Shown here piece after piece: positions 1-12,152 of a stretch of 64,000 nt of DNA. The notes below the pieces were generated by a model. That model was not told the DNA's origin, ran no database searches, and saw only the letters and a list, made by a program, of their open reading frames with translations. The stretch lies in assembly GCA_964019155.1 (NCBI GenBank), contig OZ025245.1, positions 31,767,545-31,831,544 of the forward strand, in the 5' to 3' direction. Both the position numbers and the translations under genes were made by a program. Within the stretch, counting starts at the first letter, position 1. Every line of letters begins with the position of its first letter. This DNA is from Osedax fenrisi. Lineage: Eukaryota; Annelida; Polychaeta; Sabellida; Siboglinidae.

Positions 1-130
1 ATAGTGTTAGTATCATTATCAGACGGAGAGTGGGAGGTCACCATGTCCTGTCCTCGATATAGTGTAGTCGCTACCTCCATAATATACCCTTATACTAATA
101 CCATAACCTTTATATTAAGATAGTCGCTTG

Positions 131-222
131 TGGTTTCTGCAGCTCGCCATCCTTCAGTTGTTGTTCGATGTCCTCTTTCTTGTTCAGTAGTTACTCATTC
201 TCATCAACTAGATTATGTATTA
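131..222 (-). other. possible coiled-coil exon remnant
   Basis: On the minus strand this GC-richer patch reads as a hydrophilic, helix-forming peptide (…NKKEDIEQQLKDGELQKPQ) with one in-frame TAA near its start. It looks like a decayed or mis-framed coiled-coil exon. I see no convincing acceptor or donor here, and no family can be named. The rest of 1-800 is AT-rich with a long AT run at about 429-472. Confidence 0.25.
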
Positions 223-421
223 TGTACATTAGCACTGGTCATGTTTATGTTGTTAATAATATAGAGATGTAATATTTGTACTGAAATAATGTATTATATA
301 TATATATACATATATTAACATGTAATTATCAGATATAGAGATAACAACATTTTAATTTATCAATATACACATAATAGATAATTCAATTTAAATGACTTAA
401 ATTCGGATTATATATAAATAA

Positions 422-428
<7 letters not shown>

Positions 429-472
<44 letters not shown>
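429..472. repeat. (AT)n microsatellite
   Basis: About 44 bp of uninterrupted AT dinucleotides inside AT-rich non-coding DNA. The ORF crossing it on the minus strand is only the translation of the repeat. Confidence 0.95.
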
Positions 473-474
<2 letters not shown>

Positions 475-918
475 ATTTAATAATATACTACTGTGATTAC
501 ATGACGGATAATCTGCCATAAACTTACAGGCCTCGTTCGTCCATCTCTTAATTAATATATATGACTTATACCCTCCCTTTAAGTCGGTTAATTGCATAAC
601 CTTTCTCCGAATACCAACACGCATAACGAATATATAGTAGATATATACTACACACAAATGATAACACGTTTATAAAAATAAAGGGAAAGGTGCACATAGC
701 TACCAATGAATTCTATTCAAATGGACAGATGCCCAACAAATATATTAATATTCAGACTTATATTATATGTATTATAATATATATAGAGACAAATACTAAA
801 TATAAATATAAAAATGAATAATATAAATTGCTAACAGATAGCAATAACACCATGAGACACTTTCATAACACATGACACTCTCGTCATCTCCCCGATATGG
901 AGATTGACTGTGGTAAAC

Positions 919-1058
919 CTTACTATCATCGAGAGCATCGCTAAGGAGTCTGTTCTCCTGTGTAATTGTGTTTCGATGGTCTACATCATCATCGTATCTC
1001 TCGGTTACCATGGTTACATATAGAACGTCCAACTGTGGCTGGTAGTCTGGCATCTCTT
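919..1058 (-). other. possible coiled-coil exon
   Basis: The minus strand has an open frame from about 1058 to 919 whose peptide contains RNTITQENRLLSDALDDSK, typical of a coiled coil. It ends at a plausible splice donor (AAG|GTTTAC). GC content is well above the surroundings. The frame runs on past the donor only into low-complexity sequence, which favours an exon ending there. A second coil-like patch lies downstream on the same strand at 131-222, so both could belong to one minus-strand gene or pseudogene. Protein family unknown. Confidence 0.35.
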
Positions 1059-1599
1059 CTCATTGGTTCTCATGCTGCCTACTGGCAAGGGTATACCTGT
1101 GTAGACTATGTGTGTCAGGGTCACGAGGTCACACACGTGGGTATCACATGATAGCAGTACTGGGTGATGATATAGAGGCTGTAGTGAAGGTGCATAATGT
1201 AATGATGCGGAGATGTAGGTTATGAATGGATGTAACGTTTCTATGTTCAAACATTACATGATTACAAGTGGGGCTAGTATTATAAGTTAATGTTTGACCT
1301 TGTTAATATTGTTATTATTATTATGTTTTACTATGTAGATAATATTCATATCTATATATAGAGGTATACCTTTATAAAATCGTAAGACAATGAAAATTAT
1401 AGTGAATTTATAGTTTTTTTAAATACGAAGTGATTTATTTTGAGAACTATCTAATATAATTATTTCTATAGTTTATTTACTTTACTAAAAGTATCTATAT
1501 ATTAGTTATATCTCAGACATTTCTATACAAGATTCATCATAGGGTTCATATTCTTTAAAGACTTAAAAAATGGAGATATATTGTCAAATATAGGCTTCT

Positions 1600-1972
1600 A
1601 AAGTTTTACTTGTATTTTCTAAATAATAAATTAGAATAAAATGCTAATATTACTGTTTCTTATATAAAAGTTTATAAAATATTATGTAAGGAATATGTAT
1701 ATTAATATATTATAAAATTATTTATAGAATATGTACATGATTGAACATAATGAACTAACAATCTTTTCAGTGACATAGTTAGTTTAAATTTCTATATCTA
1801 CAATGCATTTTTCAGTACTTTCATTTAGACGAGGCATATTTTTAGTAAATATATCGTTTCTGTTAGAATTTCAATCGATAAATAAATAAGAATGTCCAAA
1901 TACATTTTTTCAAACCATTGGCTTTACTTTTACATAATAGAACATATATTTATATCAATCAACTATTTTTTG
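1600..1972 (+). repeat. dispersed repeat R3, left copy
   Basis: About 370 bp that matches 21806-22166 in inverted orientation at roughly 80-85 percent by eye. Landmarks shared by both copies are ACTTGTATTTTCTAAATAAT, TTTAGACGAGGCATATTTT and CAATCGATAAATAAATAAG. No ORF and no clear target-site duplication at the edges. Probably an unclassified transposable element or one arm of an inverted duplication. Confidence 0.75.
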
Positions 1973-2289
1973 TTGATATTTTAAATACAATTTTAAAATT
2001 GAGAATAAATTAATAAAACTAAACGTAATAATTTAAACCCATTATTATGATCATATTTTTAAAATTGAATTAATTAAATATTAATCTAAATAATTAAAAT
2101 ATATATCTAAATCTCATATAGTTACTTTTGTATGACATATTAAATATCATATTAAATATAATGAATTAAATTTAATATTTTAATAAAAACAATATTTAAC
2201 AAAAATTATATTGTAGGTTTCACCCATAATATTATATATGTTTAAATATAAGTTTGAGAACATGTTTAATGTGATGGTTAGGATGAGGT

Positions 2290-2718
2290 TAAGGTTATTG
2301 AGAGAATAAATACTAACATCTCTGCGAACTTCACAAATATCTGTCTCCACAGTCTCCGCCATCAGGATGTACTCATGATAGGGTGATGATAGGTGAGGGG
2401 TAACATCTGAGGGTGAGGGGTAATTGTGGAGAGGAGGGAGTGGATGTATGAGGATTTGGCAGTGAGAGAGGGGGATGGTGAGCAGGAGGAGTATGAGGAG
2501 TTGGAGGATCAGACATGAGGATTAGGTTAGAGGGAAGGAGGATGAGATAATGCGTACCTTTCACTGATGATGATGCATCCTCCTTGACCTCTGGTTACAG
2601 GACAGAAGCTTGATGTTCAGCCACCTCTAGTTCATCATCTAGACCTCCACTGCTGGGGAACTGCTGTTCTGCCTGGTACGAGGGGTACGTGAGAGTGGTG
2701 CAATGCTGTACTATAGTA
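2290..2718. repeat. direct duplication D1, copy 1
   Basis: About 430 bp repeated in the same orientation at 7175-7624, with identity above 90 percent by eye. The minus strand contains a polypyrimidine-rich stretch between a GTACGC donor-like site (near 2560) and a CACCCTCAG acceptor-like site (near 2410), flanked by two coding-like patches. One of these, at about 2582-2708, reads …YQAEQQFPSSGGL…VAEHQ. This copy lacks about 20 bp that copy 2 has near 7470. It looks like a duplicated piece of a gene with its intron, not a transposon, since no terminal repeats are visible. Confidence 0.8.
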
Positions 2719-3930
2719 TACTAATAGAATAGCATTTATTATATAATAAAGGGAATTTACACTATATTAATTCGAATAACATTCAAATAATAATATAAAA
2801 TATTAAATTATTTAAAGAAATTATTAATTTTAATTATTCCATATATAATTATAAAAAAATAAATAAAATAATGAATATGAATATGAAGGATCAACTTGAG
2901 CAAATTCGAAGAGAATTCTTTAAACTATAGATTAAAAAGGTTTATAGCGAACCTTAGTTTTCACTTTATCCAGTTCTATAATGACACGACTGAATTAGAA
3001 TTTGGAATCGTAGAAAACCACTCTCAACTCAACGTTATGGCCTTGAAGATTGACGACCTTGGTTTTTAAACACAGCAATGATGAAAAGCCCTTCAGCGCT
3101 ACGAGTCTGCATCACCTGACAGAGGACAATTCTTACCAAATATGTGATTACAAACTAAACATATGACTAACTGAAAGCTTCTGTTACAGAGATGACATTC
3201 TAGATATCCAGTGTTGCCCTCTTGATTATCTATAATCGATTATTTAATGAGGCTATATCATCGGCTATATGATTATTTAATAGCCCGATATTGGCTGCTT
3301 ACAATTAATCATGAAGAAGATTTACTAAATATCTGGCAAGTTAAATATCTCAGAGATTCTTATTCTTTGTTATTATTTCTACATTATAAATATACAAATA
3401 AATAAATTTTCTGAGTTCATAAAAATTATAATTTAATAATAATGAAAACATATATTTTATACTTGAGAATTCTTGTAATTAGGTGTAATATCTTCAATGA
3501 ACACCTACGGTTGAATTCAATAATACGATACCAACTTTTACATGCTTCTAGAATCTCTTCCAAACCACTCTCCAGAGAGGTTAACTCCTGTGTATGTTGT
3601 TTGCTCTGCGTTTGTATTAGGCGTCCATTAGTCGTTGCAGTTACTTATTCAGTTGGTGCACTTCTTGTAGGAGATCCTTGTTCTATGGGAGGACATCATT
3701 CCATATTTATATCATCAAATAGAGTGAATTTCACATCATATATTTTAAGTAAAAATACATTCTCTTAATGGATTAGTTATAAGACAGCAGGGTGATAGGA
3801 CATAAGTATATATTTTTGTTAAATATTTATTAAAAAATTAATTAATTAAAATTAATTCCTCATTTGTGTCAGCTGATTATATGGTATATTATATATATTG
3901 AGTTAAACCGCTTATACAACAACAAATATT
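2719..3930. other. AT-rich intergenic with exon-like patches
   Basis: Mostly AT-rich. Two GC-richer patches are coding-like on the minus strand. Around 3050-3115, after an acceptor-like CTGTCAG, the frame reads VMQTRSAEGLFIIAVFKNQG. Around 3560-3700 there is a coil-like frame (DLLQEVHQLNK…LQRLMDA…YKRR) broken by several TAA/TAG codons. A plus-strand open frame at 3442-3768 covers the second patch but has no recognisable domain. I do not call a gene. Confidence 0.3.
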
Positions 3931-3933
3931 GTT

Positions 3934-4221
3934 ATTTTTTTTTTTATTTGGTGGAGTCCTTTCATCCCATCCAGGAACTTAGATGAAGTTTTCACTTATA
4001 ACCATATATGGCTCTAATATCCCTTCGAAGCCGCTCTCATGTTAAGGCATCCATGGTTTTAACGAGAACCGATCATTTATTTATACACAATTATATAAGA
4101 TCACTTCTAAATAATATTTTAAGACCCATTTTATAAAATTAATTAATGGTCCGGACGAGGGTCGAACGCGTGTCCTACTGCTTGTGTGTCTGACGCCTTA
4201 GCCACTGAGCCACACAGGCAG
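3934..4221 (-). mobile_element. tRNA-derived SINE, copy 1
   Basis: Read on the minus strand, the 5' end (4221-4147) is tRNA-like. An A-box-like TGGCTCAGTGG and a B-box-like CGTTCGACCC sit at tRNA spacing, about 75 nt in all. A body of roughly 200 bp follows, then an A-rich tail (complement of the T run at 3934-3946). The last part of the window (63780-64000) carries a second copy in the same orientation, with matching body segments such as AAGGCATCCATG. This makes it a dispersed family, not a single tRNA gene. It is probably transcribed by RNA polymerase III and mobilised by LINE machinery, as for SINEs generally. Confidence 0.85.
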
Positions 4222-4640
4222 TTTTTATAAAACAATATTTGGCACGATTTTAATAGTCTATTTTAGCTGCTTCAAATTATTTATTTAGAACATTTATTAT
4301 ATAGGACAAGTCAAAGATCTCTGATTTTTGTGAAATATAAGACTCATTTCAATGCCTGAAATGTACCTATATTTATAGCTGTTAACATCAACACTTGTAG
4401 ATTACGATGTTCGATTAAATCATGCTATTAAGCTATAGGTCATGATGTCTGGCTACTTTGTTGTTGTGAACGAGGCTTTACAATAACTAATCACTATTAT
4501 TACACACAAAGTTACGTGCTGCTAACCCTAATCCTGCCCTCTTGTATTTCAGTGTATGTATTTATCTTAGAGCTTGTTTAGTGATCTATCTTCTCCTTCT
4601 GCCCCTTGATGTTGTAGTGTTCACATGAGAGACCTGGTAC

Positions 4641-5240
4641 GAAGACAAGCACAGGATCATCGCCCTATGTACGGGGTTAGGGTTCTATTGTTGCTGTAGG
4701 CTATGGTAATGATGATAACGGAACCTCTTGTCGGTGGATTGAGAGAGTTTTCTGATGTCCTGTTTGAGTTCAACTCTTTCCTATTCTAGACGTTCGACCT
4801 ATTCAAATATACGAGCACATTATTTTAAATAAGATTGTATTACATTAATCATATATAGGTATATATATACTATATGATGATGATGATGATGATAATAGGA
4901 TTTGGTTGGCACTTATCACAGGTATGACCACCCCTAGTAGGTTCACATAACAATACAATATAATGAATGACAACAAAAATACATAGATATAAAAGTGATT
5001 TCTGTAGGGGTGGAATATTATAGGAAAATCATGTTTTTGTGGAAATATCGGAGTGTAAGGAAGTCAATTGCGTCTTAGTGTTCGTAGGGAAGTCAAATAA
5101 GGAGGAGAGAGAATAAATGTATTTATGAGCGAGTGAGAGGAGGCGTAGAATAAAGCATGTTTTAAGAGGAAATTAGTTAAATATACGTTGTTGAGAGTCT
5201 TAGTTGAATGATTAAAGAGATTCATGGAGAAAATGGTGCT
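4641..5240. repeat. inverted segmental duplication D2, left copy
   Basis: Matches about 31300-32054 in inverted orientation. The shared segment includes the end of a LINE and its ATC/GAT triplet tail. It also includes about 200 bp beyond the tail, with the words GAACTCAAACAGGACATCAG and ACTCTCTCAATCC on the complementary strand. Shared sequence beyond the retrotransposon tail shows that a larger block was duplicated, not that two LINEs inserted independently. The flank reads as a coiled-coil-like peptide (ERVELKQDIRKLSQ) with a TAG just before it in this copy. Confidence 0.75.
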
Positions 5241-6240
5241 TAATAAGCACTGCTTAGAGATGCAAGAAACTGCAGTTTAAGGGGGAAAGTAAAGTGTTTA
5301 GAAGGTGATAGAGTAAGGAGGTAATAGTAGTCAATACGAGAAGGTACGAGTGAATTTATGAGGATAGTGGTAAAAGTGTTAGTTAGGTCCTTTCTTATGT
5401 GATGAATTTTGAGGATGTGATAATTGGCTGATTTATATATATTATACATGTGGGAATTGAGGGAATAGTCTGTATCTAAAGTAACACCATCATTTAGGAC
5501 AGATGAGGATGGAGTGATAAAGTGAATGCCAATGACAACAGGAGGACAACAACAATAATAGTTTGATGTAATATTGAGGAGTGCAGATTTAGAAGAGTTA
5601 ATAAGAAGGTTGTTCGAGAGAAGCCGTAATCTAATAGTTGAAGAACATTTACATAATTAGGAGTTATCTGATAGTACATTGGAGGAGTGGAACAAGAAGG
5701 AATAGAGTTCTCTAATTACAATGGGGTATATGTATTAATGGATAAGGGGGATATATATTGAGAATAGGAGAGGGCCGAGAACAGATCATAAGATCAGATA
5801 TTGTAAAAATAGAAGGTATAGAGAATTCAGAAAAGTAATGAGATTGGTTTACTAATATAGATGCTCGGAATATAGCTACTTGTAGGAGGGATGAAATAGA
5901 ATTGCAGGTGTATAGAATGTTATCAATAAAGTTATTAGAATATTCATAGCATAATTCATTTTTAGAAAATTATGTATATGAGGAATATTAAGAGTCAGTG
6001 GAGGGGAGAGAGCTTAGGAGAAAGGGCAAATGGAACACGAGGATTGGATGTGAGATTATTTATTATACTAATATTAAAAGAAGACCTGGCTTTATAGATT
6101 TGAGAAATTTATTTGTAAAACATGCGATATGAAGAAGATATTAGGAGGTTTTTAGAAGAGGGTGTACTGTGGAAGATATGTTCGAGCTTATCTAGTTTGT
6201 GTTTGAAAGAAACTAGTTCAGAGGAAAACCATAGAGAGTT
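4870..6240 (-). mobile_element. degenerate LINE (Jockey/CR1/L2-like), 3' part
   Basis: A decayed non-LTR retrotransposon reverse transcriptase. Around 5736-5790 the minus strand reads SVLGPLLFSIYIPL, the conserved GSVLGPLLF motif. Further on, 5679-5240 shows the C-terminal part of such ORF2 proteins (for example KSANYHILKIHHIRKDLTN, then VPSRIDY). Frameshifts and stops break it throughout. The 3' end has a TCATCA-type triplet tail at about 4870-4893. The 5' part is missing. Family placement rests on motif order only; the element cannot be active. Confidence 0.8.
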
Positions 6241-6304
6241 TGAATTCACATTAATAGTTCTAGTTTTCCGAGTGGCAAATTTTTCGATCGAATAAGATTA
6301 TTAT

Positions 6305-6761
6305 CAAAGATTTTGCGAAGAAAGATATAACACTCACTATGCATGCAACGTAATTTACTAATACCCGATGCTGCTGCTAGCAGTAGTATCGAAATCACTG
6401 AAATAGATGTAGGTTTGGCTCTGTTTGCATACAATAATGTTTTCATTGCTCTATTAAATTACATGCAATATAAATTAGCTTTTACTCACTAAATATATAC
6501 TTATAGTATTGAAAACCTACATATCATATTTGTTTGTTATATATTAGTAATACACACTTAGTTTTCATAATATAAATATTAATTTAAAGCATATTATTTA
6601 ACATTTTAAAAGTGTATAGTTAAATACGAATTTACATTATAAACAACACATATATGTTCCTAAAAGTAACCCGCTATAGGTGGCACTGGGGTATTTTGTA
6701 TACAAATTCAAATTACACGATTTTCGCGTAAGTGTTATATCTTTCCTTAGAAAAATCTTTG
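6305..6761 (+). mobile_element. MITE family M1, copy 1
   Basis: About 457 bp bounded by imperfect terminal inverted repeats of about 28 bp. The left end is AAAGATTTTGCGAAGAAAGA and the right-end complement is AAAGATTTTTCTAAGGAAAG, both continuing into TATAACAC. Further copies lie at 50159-50612 (same orientation, over 90 percent alike) and about 19882-20327 (inverted, more diverged). A short open frame on the minus strand (6446-6246) encodes a hydrophobic peptide that is also open in the second copy. I treat it as fortuitous. Superfamily uncertain, since target duplications are not clean. Confidence 0.8.
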
Positions 6762-7174
6762 GTATTATTGAGTGAATCAATGGAACAACACTGTGAAAGG
6801 AGGAGTGATTTAAGTTCCGAAGCAAAATAATCATAGTCATATAATCTATAATTTCTGTAGGTAATGACTTTTTTTGCACAGAGATGGAGTGAAGAAGAAC
6901 TAATCGATAAGTTATTAGAAAATGATCAGTGAATAAATCTGATTTATAACAATCAGTGATATACTTATAAATACTTTGGGATTTAAGAAAAATTAATTAA
7001 GTAAATGATCAGCAATATGAGTAGGTTAAGTTAGAAATTGATGTAGGTAGAGAGTCAGTAAGATTTTTGAAAGTTTAATGGGGAAGTATATTTGATGGTA
7101 GAGTATCAATGTACAAATGTATTATAAAAGGTGGTATAGTCTTGTTTTGGATAAATTAACATAATAGTAAAGTT
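6762..7174. other. AT-rich, no gene seen
   Basis: Between the MITE and the second copy of D1. The short minus-strand frame at 6637-6879 overlaps the MITE end and shows no domain. Confidence 0.5.
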
Positions 7175-7624
7175 AAAGGTTAATGAGAGAATAAATACTA
7201 ACATATCTGCGAACTTTACAAAGATCTTTCTCCACAGTCTCCGCCATCAGGATGTACTGATGATAGAGTGATGAGAGGTGAGGTGTAACATCTGAGGGTG
7301 AGGGGTATTGTGGAGAGGAGAGAGTGGATGTATGAGGATTTGGCAGTGGGAGAGGGGGATGGTGAGCAGGAGGAGTATGAGGAGTTGGAGGATCAGAAAT
7401 GAGGATTAGGTTAGAGGAAAGGAGGATGAGATAATGCGTACCCTTTCACTGATGATGATGCATCCTCCTGTAGTTGTCATATGCTGACCTTGACCTCTGG
7501 TTACAGAACAGAAGTGTGATGTTCAGCCACATCTAGTTCATGACCTAGACCTCCACTGCTGGGGGACTGCTGTTCTGCCTGGTACGAGGGGGTACGTGAG
7601 AGTGGTGCAATTCTGTACTATAGT
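7175..7624. repeat. direct duplication D1, copy 2
   Basis: Second copy of the 2290-2718 block, same orientation. It retains about 20 bp (TAGTTGTCATATGCTGACC) absent from copy 1. The exon-like frame seen in copy 1 is shifted by one extra C in a CCCCC run near 7590, so at least one copy is not coding. Confidence 0.8.
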
Positions 7625-7977
7625 ACATAGCCTCTAGGCTATGTTGTGAGGTGAGGTGAACAGATCACAGCAGTCTTAAGTGAAGTCGCTCCAGTTAATA
7701 TTATAATCATAATTAAATATGTGAAAACTATTTAATAACAAAATTAAATAATGTGTTCTATTGTTTCTAAATAGCTTCACAACTTTAATTATTTAACTTT
7801 AATGTTTTCTATTGTTGTTGTCTAGTAATAACAATAGCCCCAACAAACAATTTAAATATAAATATTATATATAAACAAAATATATTATTGTATATAAATA
7901 TTCATATATACTGGTGCAGTTAGTGATAGTGATAGTCTGTTGAATATTCAAATCTTACTTTATAGGAAAGTCTCTAT

Positions 7978-8082
7978 TGAGTTTTTAGAAGATATTTAAT
8001 TTTTCATATGTGTATCTACATAGATAAAAAAAACTAAATTATCTTTAATTTTAAAAAGTGTGAGTTAGTGGAAGTTAACTGT

Positions 8083-8116
<34 letters not shown>

Positions 8117-8240
8117 GTGGGTATGAGATATTGTATTAAAAAATATATCCTGAACTATTATTATTTTATAATAAAATATCCTGCGCTTTTCTCATTCTAA
8201 TAAGATGTATTAAAACTATGTAATGTACAGGGATGGGTAG
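7978..8240 (+). repeat. dispersed repeat R4, left copy
   Basis: About 260 bp matching 21306-21580 in inverted orientation. Both copies carry an internal AT microsatellite and the words CTCATTCTAATAAGATGTAT-like and TTTTAGAAGATATT-like. No ORF. Together with R3 it forms a nested inverted pair (R3 outside, R4 inside). Confidence 0.75.
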
Positions 8241-9039
8241 TGATGGATATATATAACATCTACTTATATAATAAAGATCAAATGATCATTGTGTTAGTAG
8301 AGGTTAAAGTAAACAATACCATGCTATATTGCTAACTTAGAACTTCAGTCTGTATTATACACCCTATATCAGCCTGTAATTATAGCCGTTCACACACAGA
8401 CTGCCAGGTTTTGATATTAGAGGTAATCTTGCTATTTAGGGCTGTATTATTTAGTGTGAAAGTAACATAATGCTATTTGTTATTGTTAGTATATTTACAA
8501 TATATTCACATGATATTAAAATATACAATATATAAATAAATAAAATTCTTCTCACACATTAGATTTAATAGTTGCATAATTCTGATTATATACAATATTA
8601 AGATTATAATGTAGTATATAAAATGATTATTTAATAATGCTTTATCAATGATTAGTACAAGAATAAATGTATATTAATTGTTATTTTTTGAAAAAATAAA
8701 TGTAATTAATTATAAAAAATTGTATATTGATTAATTACTATTGAATTTCACTTTATTCTAGGATATTGATAGTGACTATTTTTGTTAAGGAATCACCTCT
8801 ATATTAATATATAAAAGATTTTATTTATTTTAAATATTAAGTATATAATAGGGATACAGTTACTGTTACATTTGAAATATTTAATAGATTATTATAAAAA
8901 TTGTATTATATGATATTAGTGAATTACATTTAAATAAATTATAAATTGAATTTATCTTGAAATATCATAAAAAGTATATTTTATGACATACCAATTATAC
9001 AATTTAAAAAATATGTATTTATTTTTTATTATAATGACA
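8241..9039. other. AT-rich non-coding
   Basis: No convincing ORF, splice pattern or repeat boundary seen. Confidence 0.5.
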
Positions 9040-9530
9040 TAACCTTATTATTTTGCCATCTGGTTTGATATTGACTTGATATACTTTTGTTGACACTCTC
9101 ACCATGTAAAATAATAAATAAATTATTAATTCATTTAATATTAGATATATTAATTAATTACCTTTCTATTTCACAATGTTTTTGATATTGACTTGATCTA
9201 CTTTTGTTGACCATGTCAATTTATAAATAATTGATTAATATATTTAAAATATTATATATATTAATTAAAAACCTTTGTAGTAACCACCACATTTTGTTTG
9301 ATATTGACTTGATCCACTTTTCTAGAAACACTCACCATGTAAATTAATTAATTAATTAAAACTTAATTTAAAATATAAATGTATTAAATATTAATAACCT
9401 TTGCAATATCTTCAATTTGATTTGTTCAACTTTTGTTGATGGCTCACTATAAAGATAAATGTATTATCAATGTATTTTAAATATTAAATATGTTAATAGT
9501 TTACCTTTATATTCCACTATATGTTTTAAT
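9040..9530 (-). repeat. tandem array of about 118-bp units, four copies
   Basis: The plus-strand core TTTGATATTGACTTGAT plus CACTTTTGTTGA-like recurs at about 9063, 9180, 9298 and 9410, with AT-rich spacers. On the minus strand each core ends in AAG followed by GT and is preceded by AG-like ends. In three units one frame gives KS-x-SSQYQ. The fourth unit has a stop there. The array could be a short satellite or a decayed run of duplicated mini-exons. Confidence 0.7.
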
Positions 9531-9867
9531 ATAACTGTACACTATACATAACTAATATATCAATATAATTTTATATTACTTATATTTATTTATAATAATC
9601 AATACAATAATAAGCAAGTTATATAATAGGTGTATTATGGAACAATTACTTATTAATGACTATTAGTATTTATAGTGAACACATTTTTCTTATATTTACA
9701 TGTAACTATCTATTTATAGAACAGACTTGCTTCCCCCATTAATTAATAGAAATCATCATTAAGTTGATGGTACTTATTTTATTTTAATACAAAGTAAGTA
9801 ATGTATCACAATTTCACTAGTAGTTTTTACATAGTATATGACTCTTTATTGCTCAAATCTAAAGCAT

Positions 9868-10019
9868 GATGCAGTCTCAGTCTCAGTCTCAGTTACCTAA
9901 AGTTTCAACTCGACTCGGGCTCGTTTTGTTAGAGTCTCGGCTCGGCTTGGGCTCGTTTTTTTTCCGAAAATGAAAGTCTCAGCTCGGCATCAAAAGCTCG
10001 GCATCATTTACATCCCTAA
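9868..10019. repeat. CTCGG-rich tract, probable transposon end
   Basis: A locally GC-richer tract. AGTCTC repeats are followed by CTCGGCTCGG-like repeats, ending in ACATCCCTA beside AT repeats. A terminal TAGGGATGT read outwards with CTCGG repeats resembles the end of a hAT-type element. The other end was not found, so the class is tentative. Confidence 0.4.
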
Positions 10020-11544
10020 TATATATATATATGTTAAATATATAAGTAAAATATATATTTAAATATTATATACTCTATATAATATGTATATTTATATAAA
10101 TATAATTAATATATATATGCTTTTATAGGCTTACTCGAAATGTAATGCAGCTAAAAAAAACCTGTAAAAGTAAAAATAAACCCAACCAAACCAAACTAAA
10201 CCAAACCAAACTAAACCAAACCAGTGAAAATTCAAAATTAAATCATAATATCATTATTTTATTAAATATATTTATATATATACACGTGATATTTTATCTT
10301 ATTTATTTAGATAATATAGATACTAAACGAAAAACTATTAGTAAAATTGTCATAAATTAAATAGATTATTACTAAGACATACATCTTATTTTTAATATAG
10401 ATTAGGTTAATTTTAGAGTTTTTAATATCAAGATTAATTAGATCTATATATTGTGATATATCATTTACCAAGTTAATTAAAAATAGTAAATATTCAGTGA
10501 CCAGTAACTATTTTTACAAGACCACCTATTTTCACCTATGTATTTACATTTAAATGTTTATACATATAAAACAAGAGTCACACATGCAAATAAAATAACT
10601 ATAACATTTTTAATTATATATTTTAACTATTATATAATCAAATTAGTGAGTATAAATAAAATTCCAAAATAACTATATAATAAACTATATATATAATATT
10701 AAATAATCGAATAAATTCAAAAACTAATTTTAAATAAATAATTATAATTATATTATAATAAAACAATATAAAACAGATATTATTTAGAATGACAATATTA
10801 ATTAAATAGAAACAAAAATTAAATTAAAAGATAAAATATATGAATAGAATACAATTGACAAATATGAATGAATATATATTTTATAACTAAATATATCTAT
10901 TATATTTGTTACAAAGATGGACATCATTGAAATATAATGATATATACCACTGAAAAGTATGTATTTCGGAGTACAAAAGTTACAATTTCAGAAATAGAAA
11001 ACATATGTCCTGAGCTTGATTATATATAGTTAAATTTACTTTATAATGATGTGTTCACATATAATATCTTACTTTTAAATACATTCAAAAAGATCTCAAA
11101 TTACGTAAGTTTATTATTTAAATTTTATATAATAAATTAAATATTTATAATGAACATTAAAATAAATGGCAATTAATTATTATTATTATTATAATGTTTG
11201 TTAAAGGGGTACATAGTTCACACACTTGCTATAGCAGTATACTACAGTATATTACCATAGCGAAGGTAATGCAAGGGCTTTGCTACTACTATACTTACAG
11301 GTTGGTAAATAATTGTAATATTGCCAACATTTCATATAAACTATAAATATAGTTATATTCATGTACAGAAAGAATTGTATTATATTAGAATAATCACATT
11401 GTGAGAACGAGTAGACAATAAATCATTATATATATTTACATAGTCAAGTATAATTATTATGAATATATAACATGTATGTATATTCATGTGTAATAACCAA
11501 TTATAACCCACATATAAATAATGTATACATTATTCACAGACATC
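10020..11544. other. AT-rich non-coding
   Basis: Contains a small tandem repeat of AACCAAACT-like units at 10180-10222 and otherwise AT-rich sequence without a supportable gene. The frame at 10145-10360 translates this repeat. Confidence 0.5.
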
Positions 11545-12000
11545 TAAAATCTAACCTTTAGGTTGGTTTAGCCTCAGAAGCAGTGATGCAACCATAAATA
11601 ATTAGTATTAACACTGTATACGTAATATTGCGTAACGAAGTGACATGTTAAATGAGGGTAGATGTTGTCAGAGCGACTGGTAACTATTTAATGAACTCTC
11701 TATTATACCTACTGATAATAACACACGTAATTATATTTCTGGAGGGGTGTGAATTAATACGCGGGTAATTAATCCGCGAGAAAGTAGATCTCGATAAAAT
11801 GTATGTATTATATATACAAGGACATAGCCTTGACATATCTTTATAATACGAATTACAATATATACGTTTACGAATATCGTAATGTTATTCGTGATAAAAC
11901 TTATGTAGGTTTAATCGTTACAACATGTAATATACCTAGGGGAGTGTATACTAATATAACAATACATTGATAGATAACAATTGAATACATGTATACATAT
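11545..12000 (+). repeat. dispersed repeat R6, left copy
   Basis: About 455 bp, present inverted at about 18245-18740. Shared words include GGTTGGTTTAGCCTCA, CAGTGATGCAACC, CGTAATGTTATTCGTGATAA and TATACGTTTAC. The copies differ by several indels. No coding frame. An unclassified dispersed element or one arm of an inverted duplication centred near 15.1 kb. Confidence 0.8.
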
Positions 12001-12036
12001 ATATATACGTGATATATGACACCCGTATGTTACTAT

Positions 12037-12152
<116 letters not shown>

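Noticed and set aside
4147..4221. A functional tRNA gene
   Set aside because: It lacks a credible cloverleaf and is fused to a repeated body with an A-rich tail, so it is the head of a SINE.
6246..6446. Small membrane protein gene in MITE M1
   Set aside because: Lost in the third copy and explained by high identity of the other two; kept only as a low-interest finding.
9040..9530. CRISPR-like array
   Set aside because: Units are of unequal length with related AT-rich spacers in a eukaryotic context.
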